Source of the DNA: Paraphaeosphaeria minitans
Lineage: Eukaryota > Ascomycota > Dothideomycetes > Pleosporales > Didymosphaeriaceae
DNA length: 64,000 nucleotides
NCBI GenBank assembly: GCA_015832175.1
Contig: WJXW01000009.1
Coordinates: forward strand, 1,054,001-1,118,000
Reading direction: 5' to 3'
Of this stretch, positions 9,418 through 21,390 are shown one piece after another. Position numbers and translations under genes: made by a program. A model generated the notes under the pieces. It was given only the letters and a program-made list of their open reading frames with translations, did no database searches and was not told the DNA's origin. Positions within the stretch are counted from its first letter, which is position 1. Each line of letters begins with the position of its first letter.

Positions 9418-12400
9418 GTATAGTATTAGTTAAGCTACTAGTACAGCTTAAAGGAATATAGACTTAAGCTCTTATAGACTTAAGAGCAAGAAGGAATTTT
9501 ATATCTTATTAAATAGTAAGATAAGCAGGACTTATAATGTTAGAGAAAGAAGTACCTTATATTGTCTATGTCGCGAATAGATCCCTAATACCTAAGACAC
9601 CTTAGATATACTAGGAGGTTACTACCACAATAATAGTTTAAGGACATAGAAAGGAACTTACCTTAGATGTCTTACTAGGATCTAAGTATAAGTTAGTCTT
9701 AGGATTACCTTAGTTAACAATACATAACCTGCAGATTAACTAGAGTACAAAGAAAATATTGTTTAAGCGCTGTAATTATATATTATAAGTAAAGCCTATA
9801 TATTAACTAAAAACAATAATAGATAAGAGAGTTATTAACAATATAATACTATAATAGATAGTTAAAAAATAGAAATATACCTTAATAGACGCTAGTAGGA
9901 ACCACTAGGTTAAGAAGTGTAAGAAGGAGGATAATAGTACACCTCTTACCTTACTAAAAGAGTATAGGAAATAGATACACATATTTACAGAAAAGGAAGG
10001 AAAAGCAAACCTACTAGAATATTAACCCTAGGATCTTATAATAGACCTAGAAGAAGGGAAGACGCTACCCTTTAGACTACTATATAGTAAGATAGGAGAA
10101 GAACTCCTTAAAGAACGTAATTTTATTAAAACAAACCTTAAGAAAGAATATATATAACTATTAAAGTTACTAGTAGTAAGCCATTTTATGTTTGTTAAGA
10201 AAAAGGATAGATTAGATAGACTATGCGTTAACTACTAACAACTTCACAATATAATAATAAAGAACTAATATCTACTACTAAACATTATAGAGTTACGAGA
10301 TTAACTATCTTAAGCTAAGATATTTATAATAATAGATCTAAGAGACGGTTACCACCTTATATAAATTAAGAAAGGTGAAGAAAAGAAAACAGCGTTTTAA
10401 TTACGCTATAGACTATTTAAATATAAGGTTATGCCTTTTAGACTTATAAACACACTAGTAGCTTTTATAGTACTTATTAACAACGTACTCTATAAATATC
10501 TAGACATATTTGTTATCGCGTATATAGACGATATTCTCGTCTTTTCTAAAAACAAATTGGACTACACTAAGTATGTATAGACAGTACTAGAAGCACTAGA
10601 CAAAGCATACCTTCGCATTAAACTTAAGAAATGTAAGTTTAACGTTAAATAACTTAAATTCCTAGGACACATCGTTACTATAGAAGGAATTAAAATAGCA
10701 CTAAGTAAAGTTAAATGTATTAAGAACTAGCTAATACTAAAGACAGCTAAGAATATTTAAGAATTCTTAGAATTCTGTAGATTTAACTAATAATTTATCT
10801 AAGATTATATAAAGGTTACGATACCCTTAACAAATCTTATAAAAAAGGACGTACCCTTTAAATAGATAAATAAGTGCGGAATATTATTCTAACTCCTTAA
10901 GATAGTATGTATTATAGAACCTATCCTTATTTATTTTAGAAGTAATAAACTACTACGCTTTAAAATAGATACTAGCAATCTTACGCTAGGCGCCTACGCT
11001 AAATAAGAACGTAATAGTAAATAGCACCTAATTACCTATTACTTATGCAAATTTAATAACACTAAAACATAATACAACGTATATAACAAAGAACTCTACG
11101 CTATTATTAAAGCTTTAAAGCACTAGAGGATTTACGCACTTAGTTACCTAACGCTAGAAATCTATATAAATTATAAGAACCTTCTAAGGTTTACAATAAC
11201 AAAAGAACTTACGCTATGATAATAAAGATAGTTGTAGACTACTAGGTAGTATAAATTTAAAATTATCTATATAGCTAGAAAAGAAAATGGCAGAGTAGAC
11301 GCTCTTAGCTAATAAAGTAATCTAGTAAGAGAAAAACTAAAAACCTTCTCTGTAATCCTTTGCAAAGCTAAAGATAAATCTCTAGAACTAATAGTAGAAC
11401 TAAATTAACTTTTAGTAATTAACTAAGAAGTTCTAGAACATCTATAGACTGAGATTATTTAACAATACTATAATAACCCTATGTACGGACACCTAGGCAT
11501 TGCAAAGACAATAGAACTTATCTAAAGGAACTACACCTTTAAAGGAATTAAAGAAGCTGTAATAACTTATATCTGTAAATGTATAGAATGCTAGAGAAAC
11601 AAACATAGTATATATCTTAAATATAGAGAGATATAAGCAATCAAAATACTAACAGCACTATAGGAAGATATTGCTATAGATTTTGTTATAGGAATTCTAA
11701 ACTCTAAGGATCTAATAATAGGAATTAAGTACGATAGTATACTAGTAGTAGTCTACTAACTAACTAAGTATGTTGAGCTTATTCTATGCCTTAAAAAAAT
11801 AACAGTAAAGGAACTCGCTTTTCTTATTCTAGACTAACTAATTAGATACCATAGAATCCTAAAAATAATTATTAGCGACAGAGACAAGCTCTTTACGTTA
11901 AATTATTAGATAACGCTTATAGCACTGCTTAGAACAAAACGAAAGCTATTAACAGCTTACTATCTATAAATAGATAGACAGACAGAACGTATAAACTAAA
12001 CTATAGAAACGTACCTACGCATCTACTATAATAGTTAAAAGAATAACTAGGTTTTTATTACTACCTATAGCACAGTTAGCCTATAATAACAAAGTATTAG
12101 CAATATTAGGACATACACTGTTCTATGTAAACTACAGAAGATACCCACATCTCTTTAATTAATAATTTCCTATAACAATTAAAGCAAAAGAAGCTATAGA
12201 TATAGTAGAAAATATAAAGAAAATACACTAATAACTCTAAGAGAATCTTAAGAAAGCTTAGCAGCAATTAATTTTATACTAAAACTAAAAACAAAAAATA
12301 GCACCTTAGCTAAAGAAGGGGGATAAAGTATATCTGCTTATAAAGAACCTTTAAACTTAGAAGAAAAAACACAAGAAACTAGATTATATTAAGGTTAGAC

Positions 12401-12725
12401 TATTTTACATTTCTAAGCAAATATCACTAGTAAACTATAAGTTAGAACTACCGCCAGATGCAAAGATACACCTAGTATTCCACATATTACTACTAGAACT
12501 AGTAGACCCTAATACACTAGTTAAAACCACCTTCTACCACTAGACTAAGGAAGAAAATAAATTTAAGGTTAAAAGAATTCTAGAATATAATTAGTATAAT
12601 AACACATACCTTATTAAGTAGAAAGGTTACCCACATAGCGAAAACACTTAGGAACTAAAAAACAATCTAGGAAACTATTAGCAAAAGATTAAGGAATTCT
12701 ATTAGAAACACAAATATACCTAGAA
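9360..12725 (+). pseudogene. pol of A1: PR-RT-RNase H-integrase-chromodomain
   Basis: Protease LIDL at about 9471-9482 (DSG with Ser lost). RT: LCVNYQ-type block near 10205, LRDGYH near 10339, MPFR near 10431 and intact YIDD at 10521-10532. RNase H about 10960-11250. Integrase: zinc-binding H and C pairs at about 11440-11600 (YGHLG; CKCIEC), then D at 11679, D at 11877 and E at 11985, which is exact DD35E spacing. Chromodomain about 12553-12710 (FKVKRILEYN; KGYPHSENT; one expected Trp codon reads TAG). The frame is -1 relative to gag. A single extra T near 12052 puts the chromodomain in another frame. In life the chromodomain would direct integration to histone-marked chromatin. Confidence 0.93.
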
Positions 12726-12726
12726 A

Positions 12727-13250
12727 GATTATAGTACTAACGCCATAGTATCTACTATGTTAAGCGTTAACTACATTGCTGTAAAGTAACTAACAGTTGC
12801 TGTAGCAGTAGAATAATTAACAGTATCCACATTTATATCCTCACTATCTGTAGTTATTTCTATAGTTAGACATAACATCTTCTTACAAGTACGCTCTTTA
12901 GCCTAAGCTAGTATCTTCTTATTTTATAATAACCGCACTATTAAGAGAGACAACGCCTTTTTATCTTTCTTAACCTTCTTCTTATACTCCTCGCGAGTCT
13001 TATCTAGCAACAACTTGCTTATGTTTATATATAGACGACCTAAGCAAACACATTTAGAACACTTTAAACCTAAACTAGGTATAATATAGTAAATAGAACT
13101 TTTAAAACTACAGTTAATGTAAGGGTTCTCTACAATAATATTAGCTTCTTAGATCTCGCAATATAATTAATATTTTTAAATAGTAGAGTTGCTAGATATA
13201 ATGCTAACAGACGTACTTATAGTAAGTAGGGTTAGCAGAGCAGCTTACGT
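12727..13250 (-). pseudogene. Antisense ORF of A1: Cys-motif/coiled-coil protein
   Basis: On the minus strand, opposite to gag-pol, a frame of about 175 codons reads from near the polypurine tract back toward the chromodomain. It has only a few TAA interruptions at former Gln codons. Features: a Ser/Thr-rich N-terminus, then PSLGLKCSKCVCLGRLY near 13015-13065, then a basic heptad region (DKTREEYKKKVKKDKKALS) at about 12955-13015 and an acidic, Thr/Ala-rich tail. The CSKC motif recurs in the antisense frames of C and, as CSNC, in D, which argues against chance. Function unknown; the cysteines suggest metal binding. Not recognised as a named family. Confidence 0.7.
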
Positions 13251-13293
13251 AACAATAGCTAAGATCTAAATATATAATTTAGGACAAATCTAT

Positions 13294-13309
13294 AAAAGAA
13301 AGGGGATAA
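13294..13309 (+). other. Polypurine tract of A1
   Basis: AAAAGAAAGGGGATAA lies immediately before the 3' LTR, the expected plus-strand primer site. Confidence 0.85.
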
Positions 13310-13740
13310 TATTAGGATCTAAAATCCACATAATAGCAAAAAGCCAGTTTTATACCTAGTAGGCGCGTAGTAAGGATTAAGCGGGGATTTAATGCCAGCT
13401 ACGCCTTAAATAAAGAAGTTACGTAACTACTCTCTATAGAGCGCTTAATGACTCTGTACTAGAGTATAACACACATAACCACTCTCTACAGAGCGCTCTC
13501 TACAGAGCGCTCCCTATAGAGTGGACTTTACTTAGTATATAAGAACGCGAGGATAGACTCTTTATACTTATATTTAATCTATTTATTAATCTATTGTTTA
13601 GATTCTAGTAGACTAAATTGTTAACTTATTACACTTTGCAAGATACTATTATATTAATAAGACCTTCCCCCTTCTGTAAGTACTCCTGCCTAAGAACCAA
13701 CCTTAACCCTTTAGGACTAGCTACCCTCTTGGATTTAACA
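13310..13740 (+). repeat. 3' LTR of A1 (U3 type A)
   Basis: 431 bp, the same length as the 5' LTR. It starts TATTAGGATC (TG to TA by RIP) and ends GGATTTAACA. It has the same palindromic GAGCGCTCTCTAC repeats near 13438-13515. The TSD TTATA follows at 13741-13745. Confidence 0.95.
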
Positions 13741-13745
13741 TTATA

Positions 13746-15117
13746 ATAGAGGATTGTAATACGCAATCTACCTCACCTAAATTATTATAGACTTTGTAGA
13801 ACTAGACGTGTAAAGCTTATTCTAAATAGTATACGTACTTAGCGAGGAGCTACTTATCTCTAATAATTAGAATAAGATAAGGACGCTTTGTCTTAGAATA
13901 GTCCTAAAGTTATTAAATATAACCTAATAGGCTGGCTACGCATACATAGTCTATACAATAAAATAATTCTAGCTATTATAGAAGTAATTAAGTTAGGTAC
14001 GCAACGTCTACTATACTACTTATTCTATATAATAGGGTTATAGTTAGAGTTGCAAAGCTACACTATTAAAAATAATCTAGTATATATTAATACTAGAGTT
14101 TTCGTGCTATATAATAACGCTTTAAGAACCTATGTTATTACTCTTTATTACAACAGCCCTATTGGCGGCTATAGTAGAAAGCACGAAACCTACTATAAAC
14201 TATCTAGAAACTTCTACTAGCTAGGGTATACTAATAGCGTCGCCTGGTATATTAAGAACTGCCTAACGCGCGCGTAAGCTAAATTAAAGCGTAAAAGAAA
14301 ATATAGGCTACTATATTCTTTACCTATCCTAGATACTTATTAGAATAGTATATTAATTAACTTTATTACGCCGCTTCCTAAGTCTTACTTTAATAGGCGC
14401 GACTACTAATATATTATAGTTATTATTAATTAGTTATCTAAGAAGAAGAAACTTCTCCTACTAATAGCGCTAGACGCAGAGACATACGTGTAGGCCTTTA
14501 TTAAGTATGTATAGAGAGAGGAGGGCTACCCTATTAAGGTAATTACTAATTATAGCACGTAGTTTATATCTATATTTTAGTAGCGCCTCTGCTAGTGCAT
14601 TATTATAACGCTAAAGCTGTTAATAGCTTACCTGCGCTGCTATATTAATTATAAGTAGAATAATTAGGCGGAGCTCTTACTAATTACAGAATTTAAGGCA
14701 AATAGTAGTTATAGCTCCACTACTAGTGTTAGCCTATCTAAAGCTATTAAGGGCTACCTACTATATTCTAGCATAGAGTTCCTAGAAAAGTTACTAAAAC
14801 GATAGAAGAACGCGCGTAATATATCTATAGTTAATAAGCTAGTCTTAAGGATTAAGGACGTTAAAGTTAACACGCGTTTATGAATTAAATAGGCCTAAAC
14901 TAAAATAAAAGAGTACACTAATAAGCAACGTATACCTACGCCTATCTTACGTAAAAGTAACTAGGTTATACTAAACATGCGCAACGTCTATACACGATAT
15001 AAAAAAGGCCTACTAAATAAAAATCTTGGCATATTTAAGGTTATTAGCACCTACTCTAGTAACTTAATAGCTAACAGATCTAGTAAGGCGTTTAAACTAG
15101 ACTAAAGAGTTCCTTTA
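13746..15117 (+). pseudogene. pol of gypsy element B: integrase (second part)
   Basis: This continues the B frame across A1. The zinc-binding region reads GGYSRKHETYYKLSRNFY near 14160-14215. The catalytic core includes INFITPLPKSYF near 14350 (first Asp read as Asn), VITNYST near 14540 and an AELLLITEF block near 14670. The C-terminal part follows, with NTRL and GIFKVI blocks at 14870-15060. The protein would insert B cDNA into the chromosome. It stops at about 15117, where a family H fragment begins; the B 3' LTR is not found. Many stops. Confidence 0.85.
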
Positions 15118-16119
15118 CATAGGTGTCCTTTATTATAATATTAGTAGTAATAAAGCCTTTTTTTATAAAAAAAGCAATTAGCTCTCTTCTTACTATATAA
15201 CTAATTTTATTAAAGGTTCTCTTCTTCTAGTTGTTAAAATTTTTAGTAAAAGAAGAGATTACCTCTTTACTTTTAAGACTACTTGCGTAATATTACACAA
15301 TTATATACACTATATTAGTGTTTAGCTATTTTAGAGAAGGCGGTAGGTGGCTGTGTAAATCTACTCTATTTATCTAGTACTTTTGTGCAATCTCTCCTCT
15401 TAAGATAATAGCTTTAATATTTATTACTTCCTCTACTTATTAAAACTATGTTACTTTATCTTCTTGCTAAGGAGGTAGTATTAATTATTACGTAATGTCC
15501 TTAAGTTATAGTTCCTCTAGGAAGTCTCCTAGTCTTAAGGCTATATTATTATTATCTTTCTTAGTCGTGTAATGTGTCTGTGTTTAGTTATTACTAGTTT
15601 AATTGTACAACGTATTTACGTTTAGTTGTTACTAGTTTAATCGTGCGATGTGTTTTTTAGAGTTATAAATAGGTTTACTATTTCCTTTCTTTTCTATAGA
15701 ATAGCTTAGACTAGATCGTGCGACTCTTTATAAATATGTGCGCTTTCTTTCTACTTATTTTATAATCTGAAATTCGATCTCTAGTAAAGGTAATAATCTA
15801 GAGCCTATGTATCCAGCTTATAGGGTGCTCTGTCTTTAGACCTTACTAGTTTATAGTTAATTAGAATTAACTACTTATTAGTGTAGGTTTAGCTTAATCT
15901 ATAATTAAGTATTTAAGGGTTAATAGTATACTATTAAATAAATAGTAAGAAGTAGGTTTAATTAATTACGTCTAGTCTATTGTACAAAGGGGCACTAAGG
16001 GCCTTATAAAGTCTCTGCCTCTTAGTGCTAACCTAAGTAGTGGGTCCTTGTGTAGGTCCCCACAGGTAGGTAGGCCCCTATTTTACTTAGTGCTATTTAT
16101 ACGATAAACTGTACAGACA
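15118..16119 (-). mobile_element. Family H (copia-type) 5' fragment: LTR plus start of gag-like region
   Basis: Minus-strand copy of H1 (23555-25698): LTR at 15882-16119, then leader and the first part of the gag-like frame down to 15118, where it matches H1 at about 24555-24575. The rest of the body and the other LTR are missing. It abuts B integrase on the left, so the junction probably reflects a deletion rather than simple insertion. Confidence 0.8.
15882..16119 (-). repeat. Family H LTR, single-unit form
   Basis: 238 bp. In the minus sense it starts TGTCTGTACAGTTTATCG at 16119 and ends at 15882. It has one copy of the 74-bp unit that is doubled in the H1 LTRs. Confidence 0.85.
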
Positions 16120-18267
16120 TTTATAGTATTTAGATTATTAATGAATATAGTGAAGTTATTTAACTAACGTTCTAAATTATTTTTATAATAATTCAGGCTT
16201 ATATTATGAAACTCTTTAAAAAAAAATAATTTAGTACTAAAGCCTTTTGCCTTATATAGATTATTTAACGTATTCTAGATTATAAACGAATTATTTACAA
16301 ATCTAGTTTATAATAGAGACCTGTTTTCTAAGTTAAAATTAATTAAGGTAGTAGCTTTAAAAGTAATTTCCCCATAAGGAAGTTATTGTTCTTTACTTAA
16401 TAGGTTATAATTTATAGTTATTACATTTAAATAACCTTCTTGGCCTAGGATAGCTTATAGCCTAAAAGACTAGAAATTATAATCTTAGCTCCCTTTAAGT
16501 TTTTGGATTTTTAAAAATCTCGTTATTTATAATAGGTAGATTATAATATTATTATGGTGTTATGGCATCTAGCGCCAAGGCCCTATAAAGGCGCCTGTGC
16601 GGTAAGCGAGCTAGCTACGCAAAACCTACACTACGCCTTAACTCTATATAAGATAAGTATTATTCTACTTAATACTATTAAGTTATTATTTTACTATCCT
16701 TCCTAATGTAAAGCAAATACTATTGCTTATAACTAGACCTTACATTATTAACTAATTTTAAATAGCTTATAGTATAGATTTTTAAATAGCTCCAGCAATA
16801 TAACTCTAGAATAATATAGCCATATTAATGGTTGTAAAACTAATGAATATTTAACTAAATAAATAATGCTAGAGCCCTTCGAAATTTATTAAAATGAAAA
16901 TTAAAGATAGACTTAACCTTACTTATATATTTATTCTAAATAAAGGTTTTCAATAGTATACTTTTAAGGCTCTAATAATAAGAATAATTTACTTCATCCC
17001 CTAAATTATAAATTATTCTAAAAATTATCTAACGCACGTTGCGTAGACTTTAAATAAAGGAAATAATAATGTAATATAATTAAAGGTTTATGGAGATTAA
17101 GTTAAATTATTAGTAATAATAAATATTATCTACCTGGGTAATAGCAGAGTTAATTTTTTACTAATTACTATACTAAGTAACCTTTTCTTATGAATTTTCC
17201 CTTTAATCTAATAGAGCTGTCTAAAACTAGAAGTAAAAGAAGTAATAGGGTTCTATACGTATTTTTGTAATTTTTTAAGCTAGTAATATAGCTGCTTAAT
17301 GTAAATAACTAGTGTTACTATAATTTTACTTCTACCTCTATTTTCACTAGAGCCGTACCCTATTATTACTAATAAGGACTTCACTAGATATACTACTACT
17401 AATAGATAGTAATAGAGTTTCTTTACTAATAAATTACTAGGGCTTCCTGCTTATTTAGGAAGTAATAAAGAATTAAAAACTCTAAATTAAATGTTAACTA
17501 GTAGTTAGGGGCAACTAACGGATGGTAGTTTTAATAGATAACTAAATTATTCTCCCTATAGAGGGCTTAGTAAATAGAGACTCTTTAGAGGTATAAGATC
17601 GTAGAAAATACTGCCTAGTAACTAATAAATAATACCTAAAAAGGTAATTAAATAATAGTTTAAAACAATCTGCTTAGCCCTAGATTAGTAGCTAAGTGCT
17701 AGGCTTATAACCTAAAAAAACGTTTATATTTTTTAGGAGGGATAGTATAAAATATAGAATAATAACTTTCTCGCTAGTCTATTAAGGACCTAGACACTAC
17801 AATAGAATAGGCTTTAGTAGGGGTAAAAAATATATTACTAATCTTTATAAAAGGTATAGTAAAATAGTAACTTATAATAAAGCATAAGTTAAAAGGATTA
17901 TTGCTAGGTATAGTATAATAATACAAAATAGTTCCTACTTATAATAAAATAAATCGGCTTCTCATATCTCCGTATTACAAGATCAGTATAATAATACCTA
18001 AAATACTAATATAAATCGGTATAATAACATCCCAAATACGAATATATATTAGTAATTATATCTTCACAATACTAATATAGGTTGGCGTTATTGCTCTGAA
18101 GCTCTAACCTTTTCGGGTCTCTATAGGTAAAATCCAAAGCGCCAATTAAACAATTCTAATTTAGTTACTAATTTCATTAACATCTTCGAGTTATCTTTAA
18201 ATGAGGTAATAATTTATGTTAGAAAAATTAGACTTAAGGAAATAAATTATCTTATTAGAAGGGTTTT
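16120..18267. other. AT-rich stretch with no recognised element
   Basis: About 2.1 kb. I see no readable long frame, LTR, retroelement domain or RNA gene. It keeps more CpA/TpG than the flanking retroelements in places (for example around 17950-18160), so it is less heavily mutated. A repeated motif of the type ATACTAATATARRTYGG occurs near 17997 and 18070. It should contain the left part of the site into which A2 was inserted (TSD GTTTT at 18263-18267). Confidence 0.5.
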
Positions 18268-18697
18268 TGTTAGGATCTGAAATCCACATAATGGCGGAAA
18301 GCTAGTTTTATACCTAGTAGGCGCGTAGTAGAAATTAAGCGGGGATTTAATGCCAGCTACGCCTTGAATAAAGAGGTCACGTAACTACTCTCTATAGAGC
18401 GCTTAATTACTTTGTATAGAATATAACACATATAACTACTCTCTACAGAGCGCTCTCTACAGAGTGCTCCTATAAAGCAGCCTTTACTTAGTATATAGGA
18501 ACGCGAGGATAGGCTCTCTATACTTATGTTTAATCTATTTATTAATCTATTATTTAGATTCTAGTAGACTAAATTATTAACTTATTACACTTTATTAAGA
18601 TACTAACGTATTAATAAGACTTTCTACCTTCTATAAGTACTCCCACCTAAGAACTAACCTTAATTCTTTAGGACTAGCTACCCTCTTAGATTTAACA
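18268..18697 (+). repeat. 5' LTR of A2 (U3 type A)
   Basis: 430 bp, TGTTAGGATC to TTTAACA. GAGCGCTCTCTACAGAG-type repeats lie near 18389-18475, with a TATATAGGAACG box at about 18494. Confidence 0.95.
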
Positions 18698-18714
18698 TTT
18701 TAAACACCCTTAAT

Positions 18715-20428
18715 ATAAGTACTTTATAAACTCCTACCTCTTCTATAGCTTTAGGTGCCGCTAAGATTACTCCTATAAAGGGTAGTAGTAAGGCGCATAA
18801 ACCTAATCTCTACTTTAGCAAATAACCCTAAACTAACGTCTAGATTCTTTAGTTAGACCTCTACTTCTTTAACTTAGACAAATTTCTTAAAGATAAGAAA
18901 AAGGTTATTTTCGTAGTAATATACATGCGAGGAGATATAGGATTATAGATTTATCCCTACCTTAAGAAATACCTAGGAATAGACTATAATAACAACAACA
19001 ATAATTACGTAAATAAACACGCTAATATAGTTAATATTATTAAGAATTAGAATCACTTTAAGAAATACCTTAATTAACTCTTTACAATTACTAATAAGGA
19101 CTCTATTACAAAAGCAAAGATTTAGACTATAACTAAGAAGTAATTAGTAGCTAAGTATATAGCTAAGTTTTGTAAATACGCTATATAACTTAACTAGGAC
19201 AATAAATCTCTTTAGGATATAGATAAATAAGGACTTAAATAGAAACTATATAAGGAACTCTTATGTAGTAGTGCGCGAATTACTAACCTTAAAGCACTAT
19301 ATAAAGAAACTATTAGAATTGATAAAGAATAGTTCTTACTGTAATAAAAGCATTACTAAAACCCTAGAGTAATAATCTTTAGATAACTAGCAAAAGTAGT
19401 TTATAAGAACCCTATTAGAATTATTTAAAAGTAACAACTAGGGAGTTACTAGAGATATAAGCTAATAAAAGATATCTAGTTTAACTATATAGGTAAAAGA
19501 AAAGGAGAAAGGATAGGCCCTAAGCAGCCTAACAAATGCGACTCTAATAGAAGTTAATAACTAATAACTAAGACCTATGAATACTTTATATATAGTAAAC
19601 TAGGCTATATAGCTAGGAACTATAGATTAAAGAATAAAGTCTATAAAACTAAGTTAAATGTACTAACTATTAAGGACTAAGAACCTAATAAGGAATAAGA
19701 AGTTATTATAACACTATTTAGTTACTAACGCGTTACACTAGAATAAAGTGAGTAATTAGATTTACTTAACTTATAATTATACAAAGATCTAGAAGACAAT
19801 TCTAACGTATACTATAATGCTAAAGATATAGAAGAGATACTAAGATCTCCTACTCCTTACCTATAAAGTAGGCGGGAAGAAGATAACCCTATGTCACCTA
19901 AGTATAAACTAAATGTTTAGGACTATATAGAACTCTACTAGGCACTAAAAAGGATCCAATCCTATAAAAATATAGAAATAGACTACGTACTAAAGTACTA
20001 CCTAGACTACTAAAATCCTATACACTAATTCTGTATATAAACGCATTGTGAAGAACTAATATATGCATAATATAAGGGGGAGAAAGAAAAGAATAAGGAA
20101 TAACCTAGGAGGAAACTGCGCTACAGATATATATAAACAGACTACTTTATTATAGCTTGCGATAAACACCTCTAGAATAAATAATAAGTAAAATACTTTC
20201 CTTACTTTATACTAAAGGGTAATAAATACTGTAATATGCTTATTGAATAGAGACTGTATATAACTATACTAGTACACATATTTAAACTAACAGTATAACT
20301 ACTACTATATAGCCAAACATTTAAACGGCTTTACAAACTGCCCTCTATAAGAAGTAATAATAGAACTACTAGTTTAACTAGTATATAGGAATAGTAAAAA
20401 CTATAGGAGGAAAAATAGCAGAATATCC
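18715..20428 (+). pseudogene. gag of A2, first part
   Basis: Same Gag as A1, opening at an ATA triplet (18715-18717) in place of ATG. The knuckle region near 19573-19625 is heavily degraded. The second Cys-rich segment near 20215-20345 keeps the histidine lost in A1 (AAACAT near 20315). It is cut at 20428 by the minus-strand compound element; the last codons and the slippery heptamer (43352-43358) lie beyond 43225. Confidence 0.88.
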
Positions 20429-20839
20429 TGTTAAATCCAAGAGGGTAGCTAGTCCTAAAGGGTTAAGGTTGGTTCTTAGGCAGGAGTACTTATAGAAGGT
20501 GGAAGGTCTTATTAATATATTAGTATTTTAATAAAGTATAACAAGTTAACAATTTAGTCTACTAGAATCCAAACAATAGATTAATAAACAGATTAAATAT
20601 AAGTATAGAGGTCTATCTTTGCATTCCTATATACTAAGGCTACTCTACTACTTAGTGCTCCTAAGTAACTAAGCGTATTATGTAACCTACTTAGCTACTT
20701 AGGGCTCCTAAGCAGCTAAGCGCATTACGTAATCTAATTTAAGCCTCTTAGCATTTCTTTATTACGTCTATAACCCTTTTATCACTTTATTATACTTTTA
20801 TAAGCGCCTAACTCCTACATTATTATCTAGTTTATAACA
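20429..20839 (-). repeat. LTR C (3' LTR, minus strand)
   Basis: 411 bp. Plus-strand reading TGTTAAATCC (20429) to TTATAACA (20839). Shared R/U5 with a type C U3 (CTAAGTAGC/GTTACGTAAT repeats). The flank TATCC (20424-20428) pairs with CATCC at 43225-43229. Polypurine tract AAAGGGAGGGGATAA (minus sense) at 20840-20854. Confidence 0.93.
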
Positions 20840-20876
20840 TTATCCCCTCCCTTTCTATTTTTTGTCCTAAAGAATT

Positions 20877-21390
20877 ATGCCTGCTAATTATAATAGTATA
20901 AAGCGTTGTCGCGACCTTATCTTTACTTTTAAGAATTATAGTGCTATTATAGTATCTAAGTGTTCTTTCTACAAGGTATATTCTCGCGTATATAAGGTCT
21001 ATATTAGCTTAAGGAAGTGTAGTAAGTATTAGAAATAAGAATTAAAGTGCGACATAGTTATTACTTAAAATAGGTTCTTATAGTTAGTGTCTAAAAGAAG
21101 AAGTTAGAGGTGTAAATATTAGAGGCGCGTAAAGAATAGAATATTATATTTAAGGCGCTGCATATAGTGCGCGTAAAAGAGAAATAGTTATTAAAATAGT
21201 TAGCGCAGAATAAAAAGCGTACTAGAGAGGTAATTCTAGTAGAAAGTGCTACGCTAATAGAGTTAGAGGAGGATCTAGTTTCGCCTACTTAGACTATAGG
21301 TCCTACAGAGCTTAGCACGTCTATTTAGTTAGTAATAAATAATCTTCTTTTAGAGTTCTAGGACAACTCTGTAACTCTGCCTTCCTAGGT
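20877..21390 (+). pseudogene. Antisense ORF of subfamily C (hybrid body)
   Basis: Runs opposite to the minus-strand gag-pol. It keeps an ATG 37 bases from the LTR (20877) followed by PANYNS, the same start as the C copy at 39855. About 170 codons: basic N-terminus, CSK-type cysteine region near 21020-21035, Arg/Lys-rich coiled-coil region about 21080-21240, and a tail ending LLLEFQDN near 21350. A few TAG/TAA and an apparent frameshift near 21200. Function unknown. Confidence 0.65.

Larger units (their letters stand above)
7077..13740 (+). mobile_element. Complete chromovirus A1 (Ty3/gypsy), RIP-mutated
   Basis: 6664 bp. Two LTRs of 431 bp each, TG...CA type (TG read as TA at the 3' LTR). 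A perfect 5-bp target duplication TTATA flanks it at 7072-7076 and 13741-13745. Order: LTR, Gag, slippery heptamer, Pol with chromodomain, antisense ORF, polypurine tract, LTR. A one-base insertion in the integrase (five T where F has four, about 12052) shifts the frame before the chromodomain. Stops are everywhere. Confidence 0.97.
1804..15117 (+). mobile_element. Ty3/gypsy element B, interrupted by A1
   Basis: The gag and protease-RT-RNase H parts lie left of A1 and the integrase lies right of it, in one orientation, with the 5-bp TSD of A1 at the break. B is therefore older than A1. Its 5' boundary is uncertain (adjacent to the family E LTR at 1803) and its 3' end is lost at the H fragment. 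Its pol is clearly a different lineage from A/C/D/F: it has no YIDD-type box and no chromodomain is seen. Confidence 0.8.

Noticed and set aside
16541..16660. GC-richer patch considered as a tRNA or other RNA gene
   Set aside because: No cloverleaf, A-box or B-box that I can see.
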